From Hetaerina americana (lineage: Eukaryota > Arthropoda > Insecta > Odonata > Calopterygidae), in assembly GCA_022747635.1 (NCBI GenBank), contig JAKTNV010000007.1, positions 8,267,997 through 8,331,996 of the forward strand: DNA of 64,000 bases, written 5' to 3'. How positions within the stretch are numbered: the stretch's first letter is position 1; every line of letters starts with the position of its first letter. Both the position numbers and the translations under genes were made by a program. Below the pieces are notes generated by a model, which saw only the letters and a program-made list of their open reading frames with translations, ran no database searches and was not told the origin of the DNA. Below are positions 10,001 through 22,415 of this stretch, in pieces.

Positions 10001-11440
10001 CAAATGGTAGTTGGCCCTGGTGAAGGCGCGAATTATATAAATATTAGTCATCGAAAGTATTAATTTAAGGTAAAATATCGCGGTTTTCCTGCAGTATAGC
10101 ACATTTTCGCCATTATGCTTCAAGTAAAACCAAATACCAAGCCTGCTGTTGCTATTCAAAACAATATTGTTTCCCTTTTGAAGAGAACGTATACCATGGT
10201 GGGCAGCATATTGTTGGCCATAACTGGCCAATAATAATAATACTTGATTCATTTTGAAAAATGGTACAATCCTATTAAATGTCATCAATATAGATATTAT
10301 TTAACATACAAACATAAGTTCGTAAATGTGGTGAAGGTTGTAATGAAAGAATTCATCCAATGAGTAAAGTGGGTGAGCCAACCAGGTATATACCCTATTC
10401 TTGAAACTATGGATGCAATTCAATAAAAACTGAGTTGGCAGATAGTTATACAGTCGTATTTCTACATTATTAAATGTGTTATAAGTTAATGACAATCTAC
10501 AGTAAGTAGTATTTAGATTTGATTTACCTCTTGTGGAGTAGTTATGGATGCTAGATGTATGCCTGTTGCACTAAGTTTTATAAATTAGAAAAAAGTAAAT
10601 AGATGTGCACTTGATGCTTATTATAGGACACCATGTAGGTGCTTATTAAAAAAATTAAGTGTCCTTACCATTCCATCTATGTTTAAATTTTCATCAAAAA
10701 TAATATCCATCTCTTTCGTGCAAATAATGTAATTCATTCATATTCAACTATAAATAATCATACCAACCAGATAATTTACCATAAATCGGAAATTTCATAT
10801 AGTAAAAGTCCAATTAAAATGGGTGTAAGAATTTATGACACATTGCCGCACTCACAGAAAACAAATGATAAAGTATGTTGTTTCAAATTGAAACCCAGGA
10901 AACTCTTCATCTGAAGAGTTGATATTCAATGAATTTATTTTTAAATGACATGCAGTTGTAATGCCTTGTGTTTTTATAGCATAATTTAATGTATATGGTC
11001 TTTTTAAAGCATTTTCATCGTGACTAAATGTACCTGTATTTTGTACTCTTTGTTCTATGACCATTCCTACACCTGCATGATATATATGGTCAGTGGACAT
11101 TAAAAGTATTAATATTATTATTGAAAATTGGGCATTGTCCTGTAATAATCTTTATTATTTTTTATTATTGCTATGTGTTTGGTAATCTACCATTCAAGAT
11201 CCCTTCATTCCATTGCACATGCCTATTCTTTTCTTACTCCTTCCTCACCTGCCCTCCCCGCCTAATTTTTCTCCTTACCTCCTCTGCTGCTTCTGCTGTT
11301 GATCCCACTTTTCATGGATTTAATGTGATGAGAATTGTCAAGGAAGCCTTCCTTGCGTCTACTGTCGCTGGGAATAACACACAACTAGTGAACAATCCTT
11401 GCTTTCAGTTGTTCATTCTGAATAATTTGGCCATCACATT
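10001..11440. other. AT-rich spacer upstream of Nup42, no gene recognised
   Basis: Open frames here (9989-10288, 10301-10495, 10852-11100, 11121-11447) are low-complexity, lack splice context and resemble no family I know. Confidence 0.4.
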
Positions 11441-11444
11441 TTCT

Positions 11445-11715
11445 TGAGACATATAATTGAGGTGGTTTCTCATAGCTGTCCTCAACAGTGTTTTTTATGT
11501 GACATAATCCCTCATAATATGGTGAAACCATTGGGGTCAAATGCTTTTGCAACCAACTCTTTGATGAACAAATGCACAGACTACTTTTTGTCTGGCTCCT
11601 ATCCTTTGAGCTAACTCCTGGTGTGTTATGAGTGACCATATCTGGAACAAATATCGTAGCTCGCAACAGTACCCCTCTTGGGGGTCATCATAATTGACCA
11701 GGCCTTTCATATTGT
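11445..11715 (-). repeat. 5' module of the RTE/CFDP2-like family, copy without body
   Basis: Aligns by eye with 13830-14130 and 14640-14950: 'AATTGAGGTGGTTTC', 'GGGGTCA', 'TTTTTGTCTGGCTCCTA', 'GAGTGACC' and 'GGGGTCATC' in the same order. Read on the minus strand it should lead into the endonuclease ORF, but homology stops within about 30 bases of the expected start, near 11440. Confidence 0.7.
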
Positions 11716-13045
11716 CAAGTTTTTAGTTCATGGGGAGAAAGATGCTTAAATAAAAAAATTTATCGATTATTCAGCCATCATTCCATGCATCCAATAGATT
11801 CATCAAAATACAAGTAAAATATATGACTGAGTTAATAGTATTAATTATGCACATCTCTTTCCTTAGCATTTCCACAATTGGTCATTGAAAATACAGTGGG
11901 CCCAGATGATGAGGTAGTCTTCAGCAATGAAGTTGTGGAATGAGATTGGCCATCACTTCCCCCTCATGCACCACATGTTGAGAGGCTGACGTGCTGAATA
12001 CTGGCCTCTTGGGGGGGTTGGGGAGTTTGAATCACCAGAGGCTACCATCCCTGCCTGTGTGGACTTATGGGATATCTTAGGGTATTTATTTCTGGCTTGA
12101 GTTCGAGTGCACGATCTTTTAATACATTCAAATGTTTGTGTCAATATTTTCTTGCCAACTCATTGACAGGTCTTTCTTTGAAGGTTCAATTTGCAAAAAA
12201 AAATAAGTTTTTCAATAGTTGTCAAAGAGCTAAGGTTAAATATTTCTTTATTTTATGGCAGCAGTATTGTCAATCAATACTCACTTTTGTGAAGCAGCAA
12301 ATTCTCTGTAAACATTGTTGGTTTACCTATTTATTCTCTTAAAGCAGCTGTGAGGGACGGAACCATCTCAAGGATTGATTATTTAGAAGTCAATCGTCCA
12401 GCTAAATATTTGTCAATAGCCTGGTACACTGAACTGGGTTGTTTCCTGGCTATTGCTCAGCCATGTAATTACTCAATAGGTAATATGCCCACTACTAGTA
12501 GCAAAAAAAAGATAAAGAATGTTGCCATTCCTTTATTCTCTAATTAGTGGGCTAATCTTTGTTTCAAAACTTTAGGCAAGGCTTATAGAAATGTACCTCA
12601 TATGAATATCAATAATTTCCACACGTTCACACGAAATGGAAATCAATCAATCAATATTTATCAATGAGAATAATTGTGAAAGAAGTGTTGAGGTTTGATT
12701 TTTTAATGTTTACTTTTACTTGATTTTCTTTCAACTTGCATTTATCAAATGTACCGAACTGATAATGAATACAAGGCGTAAAAACATTTTTTCACAATTA
12801 AAAGGTATTCTAACAAACTGCATGGAAGAATTTAAAACTGTCAGTTGATTCCTGTGTCACAGATACTTATACTTGAATAGTTCAATTTCTCTCATCCATT
12901 TAGGCATTTAAAACATATTGGAAAAGGTTCTCTGAATTCTGTGGCTTGTCGAAAGCTGATATAGAAACCTTACATTGCCAAAATATACATTTTGTAGTGA
13001 GATTCATTTGATATATAACTGGATCATTAGCTTAATGATTTTAGG
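11716..13045. other. AT-rich spacer, no gene recognised
   Basis: Nothing supported here. Several small open frames (12067-12342, 12350-12547, 12975-13181) are compositionally biased and unrecognised. Confidence 0.4.
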
Positions 13046-13048
13046 GAT

Positions 13049-13825
13049 TTATATTGGTATTTTCCATGTATACCTGCATCTTTTGTGGTGTCTAAACCAA
13101 GTGTTGGTGATGACTAGCCCCTGTACCTTGCAGAACTCAACTGCTTTCTCCCCGCGGTCATTCCTCGTGCCTAAACCGTAGTCCCCGACCTCGTCACCAT
13201 CTCTTCCTTCGCCTACCGTCGCATTCCAATCCCCCATCACTATAAAATATTTCCCTGCAGGAACACACTGGATTATGTCCTCTAACTCATCATATATCTT
13301 ATCGACCTCTTCTTCCTTATGGTTGCTCGGTGGCATGTATACCTGAATAATAACTAAGTTCGTCGGTTCTGCTCTTATCTCTATTAGTAGTATTCTATCC
13401 GTTACCTGCTCTATGTTGACTACGCTTCTTCCTACCTCTTCATTTAATGCTATGGCAACCCCTCGTTGGCTCTCGTCCCTGCCGCTGTATATTATTCTAT
13501 ACTTATCGCTCCAGTAATCCCCGCTATCTTTCCATCTCACCTCGCACAGACCTAAAATATCTACATTTCCCCTGCCCATCTCTCGCTTAACATTCTCCAA
13601 TTTCCCCATCCTCATCATTGTCCAAACATTCCACGTTCCTATTCTAACTAATGTGGTCTTCTTCTCCTGCATCTTCTGTCTTGCTGCTGCTGGTTTTCCC
13701 TTGCAAGGGTTTCGTGGGATGACGACCGCGGAAGCCTTGCCTCCCCTGCTGCCGGGCACGACACACGGCCGATTGGGCCGGGCCCCGTGGTTGCCAGGAC
13801 TCAAAATATCTCTATTGTCCATCAT
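13049..13825 (-). CDS. Non-LTR retrotransposon endonuclease (RTE/CFDP2-like), 258 codons
   Basis: An open frame from ATG at 13825 codes for the N-terminal part of an RTE-type polyprotein, the kind often annotated as craniofacial development protein 2-like. Residues 60-258 form an apurinic/apyrimidinic-like endonuclease: IGTWNVWTM, DILGLCEVRW (metal-binding Glu), RGVAIAL, IQVYMPP, FIVMGDWNA (catalytic Asp/Asn) and YTWK near the end. The first 55 residues are basic and Pro-rich. The ORF stops soon after YTWKIPI, where the normal 'YTW.SP.G...QIDYI' endonuclease end and the whole reverse transcriptase should follow, so the 3' part is missing. It would nick target DNA for target-primed reverse transcription. 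This is a mobile-element gene, not a host gene. Confidence 0.9.
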   Translation of the reverse strand: MMDNRDILSPGNHGARPNRPCVVPGSRGGKASAVVIPRNPCKGKPAAARQKMQEKKTTLVRIGTWNVWTMMRMGKLENVKREMGRGNVDILGLCEVRWKDSGDYWSDKYRIIYSGRDESQRGVAIALNEEVGRSVVNIEQVTDRILLIEIRAEPTNLVIIQVYMPPSNHKEEEVDKIYDELEDIIQCVPAGKYFIVMGDWNATVGEGRDGDEVGDYGLGTRNDRGEKAVEFCKVQGLVITNTWFRHHKRCRYTWKIPI

Positions 13826-14135
13826 ATTTTTTCTTGGGAATGATAATTGAGGTGGTTTCCCGTTGCCTTCCTCAATAGTGTTTTTAACGTGACACCATCA
13901 CTTACTGGCCGCCCCACTGGGGTCAGACGCCATTGCAGCCGCCTCACTGAGGAACAGACACTGCGTGGACTACCTTTTGTTTGGCTCCTAACCTTCGACC
14001 TATCTGGTATGGGTGACCCTACCAGGAGCAATAATTATTACTCCCACCAGCACAGCTCTAGGGGTCATCGGAAGGCACAAGCCCTTCCACCACGTCAAGG
14101 TTGTAGTCCGGGGAGGGTCGTAAATATTTACCTAA
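13826..14135 (-). repeat. 5' module directly upstream of the endonuclease ORF
   Basis: The segment precedes the ATG on the minus strand and is repeated at 11445-11715 and 14640-14950. A short related piece lies at 36745-36815. Features include 'GACCCCTAGAGCTGTG' and a 'GGTCACCCATACCAG' block. Position and repetition mark it as the 5' UTR or promoter region of the RTE-like family. Confidence 0.7.
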
Positions 14136-14214
14136 CCAAAATTTATTTTAGGCCATTCTCAGTTATATTTATGTAAAGAGACCTGAGTATGAACCAAATT
14201 TGTTAATAACATAA

Positions 14215-14950
14215 TAGCAACTACTTGCACAATGTTCTCTACATTTTGTCCTAACATTTTGTTCAATATTACTGCCACCTTCCCCTGGCTTTTGTCTGGT
14301 TCACAGTACTTTATTACTATCATTCTAATAATCCCTGCTATCCTCCCGTCTCATCTTGTACAGCTCTGACTTATTCGTATTTCTTTTCTCCATCTACCAT
14401 TTGATGTCTTCTAACTTCCATATCCTCACCGTCTTATTATTTCAAGTCACTATTTAAAATATTGTGGCCCTCTTGTGTGTCTTTCTTCCTGCCTGACCAC
14501 TTCCATTTTGGTAGAATTTTATGTCAAGATGACTTAGGTAACCTTTTTCCTAGGATGCTGGGTACAATACCCTCATGCACTCAGTGGGCAGAGTCCTGTT
14601 GTCGGTAAGACTCAAAATAAAACCTGTGCCCATTATAGTTTAGTGAGATTCGTAATTTAGCTAGTTTCCCATTACCTTCCTCAATGATGCTCCTGATGCA
14701 AAACCATTTCTATTCTAAATTTCTACCCCGCTGTGGTCAGATGCATTTGCTGACTCCTCACTGAGGGACAGATGCTGTGCTGACTACTTTTTGTTTGGCT
14801 TCTACCCTTTGATATACATATGCATGGGTGATCCTACAATGAGCATTTATCATTGATCCCAACATCATAGTCGTTGGAGTAATCAGAATATGCAAGCCCT
14901 GTCTCCATGTCAAGATTATATTCCAAGGTGAAGGAAATAATGTATTGGGT
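14215..14950 (-). mobile_element. Second, older copy of the RTE-like 5' half
   Basis: 14640-14950 matches the 5' module. 14215-14640 matches the endonuclease region of 13400-13830 at low identity, for example 'ATTCTAATAATCCCTGCTAT' against the 13.5 kb copy and 'CCATATCCTCACC' against 'CCATCCTCATC'. Stops and indels are frequent. It lies tandem, in the same orientation, behind the younger copy. Confidence 0.65.
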
Positions 14951-16030
14951 GCAAATATATATTTTTAATTGGAAAATCATTGATAAGTTTAACTAAGTGA
15001 CATCTGACAGCTCAAAGAGTATTTAAATTTTTAATTCTTGTTTTCTGAGAATGAGACCATGTTGTAGAATCCTCCCTCTTGAAGTAAATCTCTATCCATA
15101 TGAATCAATTTAGCTCAGTAGCTGGATGGTATAAGTCATCCACTCTTCAATGAAGATTCACATGAAAACTGATTTATAAGATTGGTGTTGAACCTTGTCA
15201 AACAATTCCTTTTCAGTAATCTTTGGTATTTATTATGGGTTGAGCTTCAGTTATAGAGCATTGGTACTGTAATAATAGGGATGCTAAAATATTAACCAAT
15301 TGGCAAATGTGAGGGAAGTTTAGTGCCAGCTCTCAAGTTCCATATCCTGCCTCCTCAAGGTTTAACCATGGTGTTTTTCCATTCAGCTTATACTTAAGGA
15401 CAAAACTTTGGAAACAAAATATGATTTATTTCATCATTAGATCAATAGTTTTTATTATAAAAATAAATTATGTAAAACATTAAGGCAAGTTACTGCACTA
15501 GCAGATAATCATTGATTAGGCACAAGTGATGCCGAACACTCATCATTTGTGGAAATTTGATTTTTGTGTCATTTTTTACCATATTTATCATTTATTTCAT
15601 CGAGCCTAATGAATACTTGATTGATTTCAGCACACAGTGATGAAAAAGTGGCAGCATGAGTGAACGAATGGTGTTAGATGAAATGCACCACATAAAAATG
15701 ATAAATTCATTTGATTTTCTACAGTTGCATCTTCCATGGATGACATACATTTTCTTTCTTGTTCTTGTGTTTGCACTTGCCCATCCATCTTTCCAGAAAA
15801 GAGCAGCGGTAGCTTCACATCTGTACTGAAACAAGTAAGAAGTTTGCTGAAGTTAATTGATGGAAATTGCAGGACATTGATAGCAATTAAGGAACTGCTC
15901 CAGAGATGCCCTGCCCAAGGAAGAAGAGATTAGGATGGAATCTCACGCATGGCGAACATATTTATTTAGTTACCAACTTATATATAATATATATAATGGA
16001 CTTTAATAACAAGACTTCAGTCTCACTTGA
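14951..16030. other. AT-rich spacer, no gene recognised
   Basis: No supported feature. Open frames at 15592-15834 and 15736-15933 overlap on opposite strands and resemble nothing known. Confidence 0.4.
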
Positions 16031-16092
16031 AGAAGGCCTCTGAGATGGCCGAAAGCTCGAACAATTTACCGTGTGAGTGTCCTTTTAAATGT
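16030..16092 (+). repeat. Penelope-like terminal remnant next to (TA)n
   Basis: 'GAAGAAGGCCTCTGAGATGG' followed by 'CCGAAAGCTCGAA' is the style of a Penelope-like element end, where the 'gaagaaggc...gccgaaagct' motif follows the GIY-YIG frame. No coding part is attached. It sits about 50 bases before the (TA)n tract. Confidence 0.45.
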
Positions 16093-16139
16093 TGCTATTC
16101 TATTTAAATATAATTATATAAAAAATAATATATTATATA

Positions 16140-16143
<4 letters not shown>

Positions 16144-16216
<73 letters not shown>
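16144..16216. repeat. (TA)n microsatellite
   Basis: About 36 uninterrupted TA dinucleotides. Any open frame here (Ile/Tyr repeats) is an artefact. Confidence 0.98.
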
Positions 16217-16220
<4 letters not shown>

Positions 16221-17340
16221 AAATATGTATGCATATATTTTTTTGAGCATTTTTTGCACATGTAGTGCATCTTTGCGCATATCCATAATTATTTATCAAA
16301 ATGCCCAAATATGTGGAAAATCAGTACATACTATATGTTGAACACACCCGAGAAAAGGCGGACACTCGAGCTAGGTCACTCCTGGAACGGTCGCTCAAAT
16401 CGATAATATATGGTGTCATCCACGAATGGATGAACACACACGCGACTCGCATGTGGCATATTTCCAGCAATTGCGAAACATTTCCATTCCAGTATCTTAT
16501 CACTCCGATCACCGCCACATATCAGTGGAAATACTGAAAAAAGTTGGGAGAAGGAGGACCTTTTGGTTGGGAAAAAATTCTGGCGTTGTTATCAAGGAAA
16601 CAAATGCCCAACCAGTTCTTAACACCTTCAACCCTTCCCGCCATTCTCATTCAACTCCTTCCCCGCCGCTTGAGTCGCCCCCCATCCTCTCCCACGGCCT
16701 CATCTGCCGTTCCCACCCCTTGTCTCTAGCATGCATCGCCACACCTCTCTCTATGTATCGCCTCCATCCACTTGCCCCATTCAACCTCGAATTCCCTCTC
16801 CAACTTCCTCTTCTCCCCTTTTATCCGTATTTATAACGTGACCATCTCTCGTGTTGTCAACTGCTCTTTCCACAGAGGCTTTTTCATCCCTTGCTACATA
16901 ATTATACATTGGTCGTTTCTCCTCCATTCTTGTGCATGGCCGTTCCACTCATCTTTTCTCTTTACTCGGCCACCCTTCGTGCCTTTCCTGTTGTTATTCT
17001 TAATACGGTAAATTCTACAGTTTGCGTTTTAAAAATATACTTTGCTTGCCTGGCATATTTTTTGCATAGAATAAATTGCGATGGATTTGAAAACTTCTTT
17101 TGACATCTCTACTTTTGTTATGGGTCTCAGACATTTGTTTCTCCGTACTATCTGATTCAAACATCCTCCCAATCATTGTCTTCATTTTTATCTGATGATA
17201 CTTCAGGAATGAAATTTTTTCCCACCTCCATAACTCTTCGCAAGCCGTTCATATTTCCTGCAACCAATGCCACGTCATTCTGCATCACATAGGATAATTA
17301 TGTCTTCCCTCCATCCTTTGGCCTCTTAGGGCTTTTAATC
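16217..17340. other. Spacer without recognised gene
   Basis: Pyrimidine-rich stretches at 16620-17000 give overlapping open frames of biased composition (Ser, Pro, Leu, Phe). No family resemblance. Confidence 0.35.
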
Positions 17341-17439
17341 TTTCTTTCTTATTTCACCCGTGATTGAACCAAATATAAGCGGCTTCAGAGAAGAAGAACC
17401 TTCCTTGTATGATGCCTTTTCCCGCCATAGTTGGTTCAT

Positions 17440-17960
17440 ACTGGGTCTCGTTGGCATTCAATGGATTATCCACTCGCACCCAGGAGACTTACTGTCGGTA
17501 CCCTTGTGGAATGTGCCGGTCCGTGGGTTCCCCCGGTTCGATTTTGTCGTCATCTGCTTTTTCGCAAACGCGGGCCAACTGAGTCATCTCCGCGCGCACA
17601 CGTGGACGCTTGGCGTGCAATTCGCAATCGACAACAATGCTGGAAATTAATTGACGGTGGAAGAGAGAGAAAACAATGGAATGAAGGAGCTAACTGTTAA
17701 CGGTGAAATGCAAAGGGCAGTTCAAGGTTGCACAAGCAATCAAGCGCACGGTGATCGAAGGGATGATGATGGACTGGGGCTCACCTGCCTGCTCATCCAG
17801 AACGGGAGGAGGGCTCGGCGGGAAGGAGTGGGAGGGAATTGGCGGGGGCGAGTGTTTTCTCCACGCAACTACAAGACGAGGACGTGAAGTAATCGCGAGG
17901 TAGCTTCCACCGACTGATTGCTCGGGGGACTAAGTGATGTTCATGTGTACAAGAAAGGTG
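17440..17960. other. GC/CpG-richer segment with a possible minus-strand splice donor
   Basis: Base composition rises relative to both flanks. A minus-strand site GAGCAG|GTGAGC at about 17788/17787 would end an open Pro/Ser-rich stretch (PPIPSHSFPPSPPPVLDEQ). It could be a first exon or CpG-rich promoter of an unseen minus-strand gene, but no partner exon was found. Open frames at 17360-17650 and 17431-17700 are unrecognised. Confidence 0.25.
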
Positions 17961-18639
17961 TTGGAGAGTCGGTCTCAGTCCTGAGATCCTTTGTGTAAAT
18001 GTGCTTACTCCATGACGTATGCATTGCCATGGCCGTAGAATAGCATAGCTCACGACAAGTTGAATGGAGTTAATTTAGTCACATTGAATCCAATTTTGAA
18101 CAAGATAACAAAGAGAAAGCAAGGATGTAAATCCAATTGAAAATATCGAAATTATTAATAAGCTGTCATGGCATTCGAATGCGACAGCACGGAGATGTTG
18201 ATGTTTTAATGGAGGCGGTGGACCGTCGAGCATCGACGTTTATAGAGGTGACAAAGGCGGAAGTGCAACAACTGAGTATTTATTCCAATTCTTGACTGGA
18301 GTACAATTCCAATTATTTGATGAAGTCGTGTCTCGACCATTATAAAATAAATCATAGGCAGAACTGCGGAAGTCCTCCTTCTTACGCCCGTCCACGAAAT
18401 AAATATGCAAGATTTAGATAAGCGAATTATCGAAAGAAAGAACATCGAGGTACCATGCTGACACCATTCAGAATCGTACTTATCCGGAGTAAAACGCCCT
18501 AAGATAGAGATAATTCATTCTGAACAATTTTAATAGTAATAAAATAGCATTTTCAGCCCTCATTTTGTGATTGTTAAATAATTCATTTTAATCAACCTAT
18601 TTAATTAATCCCGAAACATTGTATACACGTGGGCCGTTC

Positions 18640-19135
18640 AATAATTCCTTAGAAAATCCAAAAGATAGCGCCCTTAGCATCAGAAAAGGTTTGCTTTTAG
18701 TAAGCCCCATCTCTCACTAGACTGCTGTTAAACCTTCAGCTAATATATCCATCGCTTGCTTTCATTTTCATAGTCGATTGAAACAAAAAATTTTATTTCT
18801 TTGGAAAAACGAAAAACGAGTTTCCCGCTGTGATTAAACACTTCCATTTAAAAGGCTTAACAGCAAGAGAGATCAATTCCGACCGAATTGGATGTACGTA
18901 GTTCATGGAACATTTGCTCCTCTGTTTGCGACTGTTTACCATTGAGTAAATTGGTTTGAACGTGGCCTTAAGTCCACAAGTGATAGACATCGTACGGGAA
19001 GTCCAGTGGAAGGGACTTCCTCCGAAATGATTGACAAAATCTACGATATTTTTTTGAGTGACCGACGAATCAAAGTTCACGAAATAGTTGAGGCCACAGT
19101 TATATCATAAGGTAGAGTGTTTTCAAAATGATAAA
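18640..19135 (+). pseudogene. Mariner-like transposase, N-terminal remnant with left end
   Basis: Following 'GTGGGCCGTTCAATAATTCC' (a mariner-style left end), broken plus-strand frames give FPAVIKHFHLKGLTAREI, then a region like 'VNRWFERG..STSD...GSPVE', then MIDKIYDIFLSDRRIKVHEI. This is the mariner HTH domain in order: KHYFLKGKTA, YKWF.EFR.GR.S..D...GRPVE, IDKIHD.VLADRRVKV.EI. Frameshifts and stops interrupt it and the catalytic domain is absent. Confidence 0.75.
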
Positions 19136-19492
19136 TTAAAACGTAGGTTGAGCTTCTGTTAATAATTTTGATGGCCTGGAGGTAATATGCGCATTCTTTG
19201 TCGCGTAAAAAAAATACAAAATTGAATATGTCCAGGGTTGGGGACCATTATGTAACTAATTGATAAAGAAGCAATTCCACTCTTTTGGAATCTCTTCGAT
19301 CGCTTAAACTCGAAATTTGTGGTCCTAGGGTCCCACTTCACCCACATTGATTATTTAACGCCTTCAATCGAATATGAGTGCATCGGTAATTAGATTCCTG
19401 CGTCACCGGAAGACGAGTGACGTAGGCGTCCAAATCCGGCATTGATTGCTTTTGAGTAGTCGCTCTCGGGATTATTGGAAACAAATCTACAT

Positions 19493-20445
19493 GGTCTGGT
19501 CTGCCCAATAAATACGCGAACTGGTGCAATCTGACGGCCATGATGTGGACTACAGTCCCGCCCACTAGCGGCGCTAATTGCCTGAGACCCAATGAGCCGT
19601 CTGTGCTTGGCGGATCGTCGAGCTGTGCGCATGGCGTTGCCAGTTATGTTAGTTTCTATTGTCCTTGTTTTTACTGTTTGTCGAAAATGGAAATTGACGA
19701 AATCACGGAGCTACGACCCAACATCGAGTTTTTTTGTGAAGTGCGGTAAAAGTTGTCAAGAAATTACTGAAATGTTGAAAAGCTGTTTACGGTGATAATG
19801 CTTCGAAGAAAATATCCGTTTTTAAGTGGATTAAGCGTTTTAAAGATGGCCGACGAGACGCTAAGGATGATGCAAGGCCGGGACGACCTTCAATCACCTG
19901 AGTTGAGGACAAAATTGATCGTGTGCGGTGCCTTGTCCTTACCGATCATCGAAAAAACCTTCCGAATGATAGCTGATGAACTGAATTTAGGAAAATCAAC
20001 AGTGCACACTACCCTACTCGTATTTTAACCAAACACGATGGATGGATCCTTCACCATGACAATGTACCAGCACATTTAGCATTGATTGTTCACCTGTTTC
20101 CGGCAACAAATTCAATCGCAATCCGTAATCATCCTCCTTATTCGACAGATCTCGCCGCCTGCAACTTTTTCCTATTTTACAAAATGCAAAATATGTGATG
20201 ATGGGAAATCACTGGGAAGATGTGGGCACAATAAAGCAAGAAACGACGAAAAAACTAAAAAGCCTAACTGCCGAGGACTTCCACGGGCGCTTTAAACAGT
20301 GGAAAAGAAGAAGATGGAATAAGTGCATAGCAACGAATGGAGAGTACGTTGAAGGGGACAAAATCGATGTAGACTAAATTTTGCAAAATAAAGATTTTAG
20401 GCCATGGCCTAAAGTTTTATGCTCCGGTATTTATTGGACCAGGTA
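19493..20445 (+). mobile_element. Mariner-like element with degraded transposase
   Basis: Short inverted ends share 'CCAATAAATACcGgA' (left about 19493-19520, right about 20424-20446), about 950 bp in all. Plus-strand frames from about 19687 give GKSCQEITEMLK, AVYGDNASKK, FKWIKRFKDGRRDAKDDAR, IADELNLGKSTVHT, then WILHHDNVPAHLAL, PPYSTDLAACNFFLF and KRRRWNKCIATNGEYVEGD. This is the normal mariner order, but the stretch between the second HTH and 'HHDNVPAH', which carries the first catalytic Asp, is missing. The third catalytic Asp (usual 'CDFFLF') is Asn. The element is dead. Confidence 0.8.
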
Positions 20446-22070
20446 GTACCGTTTCGACACCAACCAACATATGGAAAATTGACCCAAGGGTTATTCATCC
20501 GGTGGCATGACGGATGAAAACCCCCTGAAATTTCTGCCCTCATTGCCTTGCCCTCTGGAAATCGAAACTGCAAGAATTTCGATACACTACACCGAGCATA
20601 TTCAAATATTGCGCCGCCTGTAAAACACCGATTTCCCATTGGTGCGACGTCGATTCGTGTTGCATTTTTGCATAACGGGGTGAGTCACGTAGATACGGAA
20701 TTGAATGTCCACCATTTTCTTGAGTTATCCGCATAAGCAAAGCGATTTTTGCAAAGTAGGGCAAATTTCCAGACAAATTCAGAATCAGGTGCATTAGTCT
20801 TCAGGAATGAGTGAGTAGGACATCTGGTGGCAATATATAATGATAGACCTTTAACCCATCCCAATTTATACCATTAAATGCAACAAATATTTCAAAAGTT
20901 TTTTTGAACAAAAGGATTGGTGCGCCATTCGAATTTCTTTTTTCGTATTCTTAGAAATATTTGAGCCAAATTTGAGTCATCGGAGAACTGTTCTATTCTT
21001 ATATCTGAGCAAATGAAGTACACGGAGTAGGCATACTATCTACCATGCAGCACTTAAAATAAATGACAAATAATAACTTTTACTCCCATCACCATATTTC
21101 AGCGACTAGCATCCGCACTTAAGTGCCGTGCAATCAGATAAGGAAACCAGAGTGACGTAAATGTGTGATTGTAATACGTTTATTTTTTATTAATCTTATC
21201 ATTATGTGGAAATTCTAAGCAGCAAAATGTGTGTTGAACTACTAGTACTCAGCTTTTAACATACGTGCGTGCAACGTGTTAATCTTTTACCTTTTGTCAT
21301 TAGATGAGTAAAACTGGAAAATTCCTCTTTCGGACATTAGTTTTGGAATATAATAAAAATGAATACTTTCTCGAAGATTCCCAAAGTTCGTTGTTTCAAT
21401 ATTTGTTAATTGGAGTGTAACGTTCGTTTTTAACGAAATCAATAATTTCAAAAACTTAAGACTTGACTATTTTAAGGATAGCTTCTTGTCTTACCCTCAA
21501 ATAGTCTAAAGCCTCACACTTATTGCTAGAGGAGAGTCATCATCGTCACAATTGCTTAAATTTACCTTCCTTTAAGTGTTGTCGAAGTCTTCTCTGTAGT
21601 TTGCTGAAAAACAATTCTGCGCTATTTACATAAAGTCACATTAAAAACCTTTTTTGAAGTGTACGCATACGGAGAAACCAGCTAGAGAAAATTTAAAATC
21701 ATTAAATGCCTTCTAAAATTGAAAAACCTGATGTCTCGCTCATTTTAGCATTCTATTTTCTTCGAGTTCTCGCCTGCGGTAGAATGCTATCCCTTCTTTG
21801 TTATCGACTTGGTTCAATTTGATTTGCATTTGTCTAACGGTTTGAGTTGTGCAGTTAACTTGCTTCGTTCCTGCAATGGCTGCAAATCCAGGATATCCGG
21901 TAGTAAACTAATGCTTCCATTCGTCATATTTCACAATTTCGTATTCGAGAAATGGGAAGATTTTCTCTGTGTTTCTTATTCAATTCCGAAATAAGGTACT
22001 CTGTGTAGAGCCACGAATTTTCGACGCGTATTCAACTTGAGGTGCTGTATAGCAAAGTTAAATCTTTATC
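20446..22070. other. Spacer without recognised gene
   Basis: No supported feature. Overlapping opposite-strand frames at 20540-20794 and 20548-20736 resemble nothing known. Confidence 0.4.
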
Positions 22071-22415
22071 GGGAAGTAAGATGGGATGCTAACAGTTAGA
22101 GATAACGTGGGTAAGATAATAGTTGGCACAGGAAAGATCCAAGAGAGATGGAAGGAATATATAGAATAACTGTATAGTAAAGAACATAGACCAACAAAGC
22201 TAGACATAGAAAAGGAAAATGGCATAGAGGAACATAGATTAGGTCCAGTCATACTCGGCGATGAAATAGAAAGGGCATTAAGGGAGATGAAACTAAATAA
22301 GGCCATGGGGGTGGATAACATTCCTGCGGAACTACTGAAATGTTTAGGAAAATCTGGGAGGAAGAGACTATATGGGCTGATTCGTAGTATATAAGGAATC
22401 TGGCCGGAAGATTTT

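Noticed and set aside
17360..17960. Short open frames in a GC-rich region as a gene
   Set aside because: No domain, no matching exon partner; kept only as a low-confidence composition feature.
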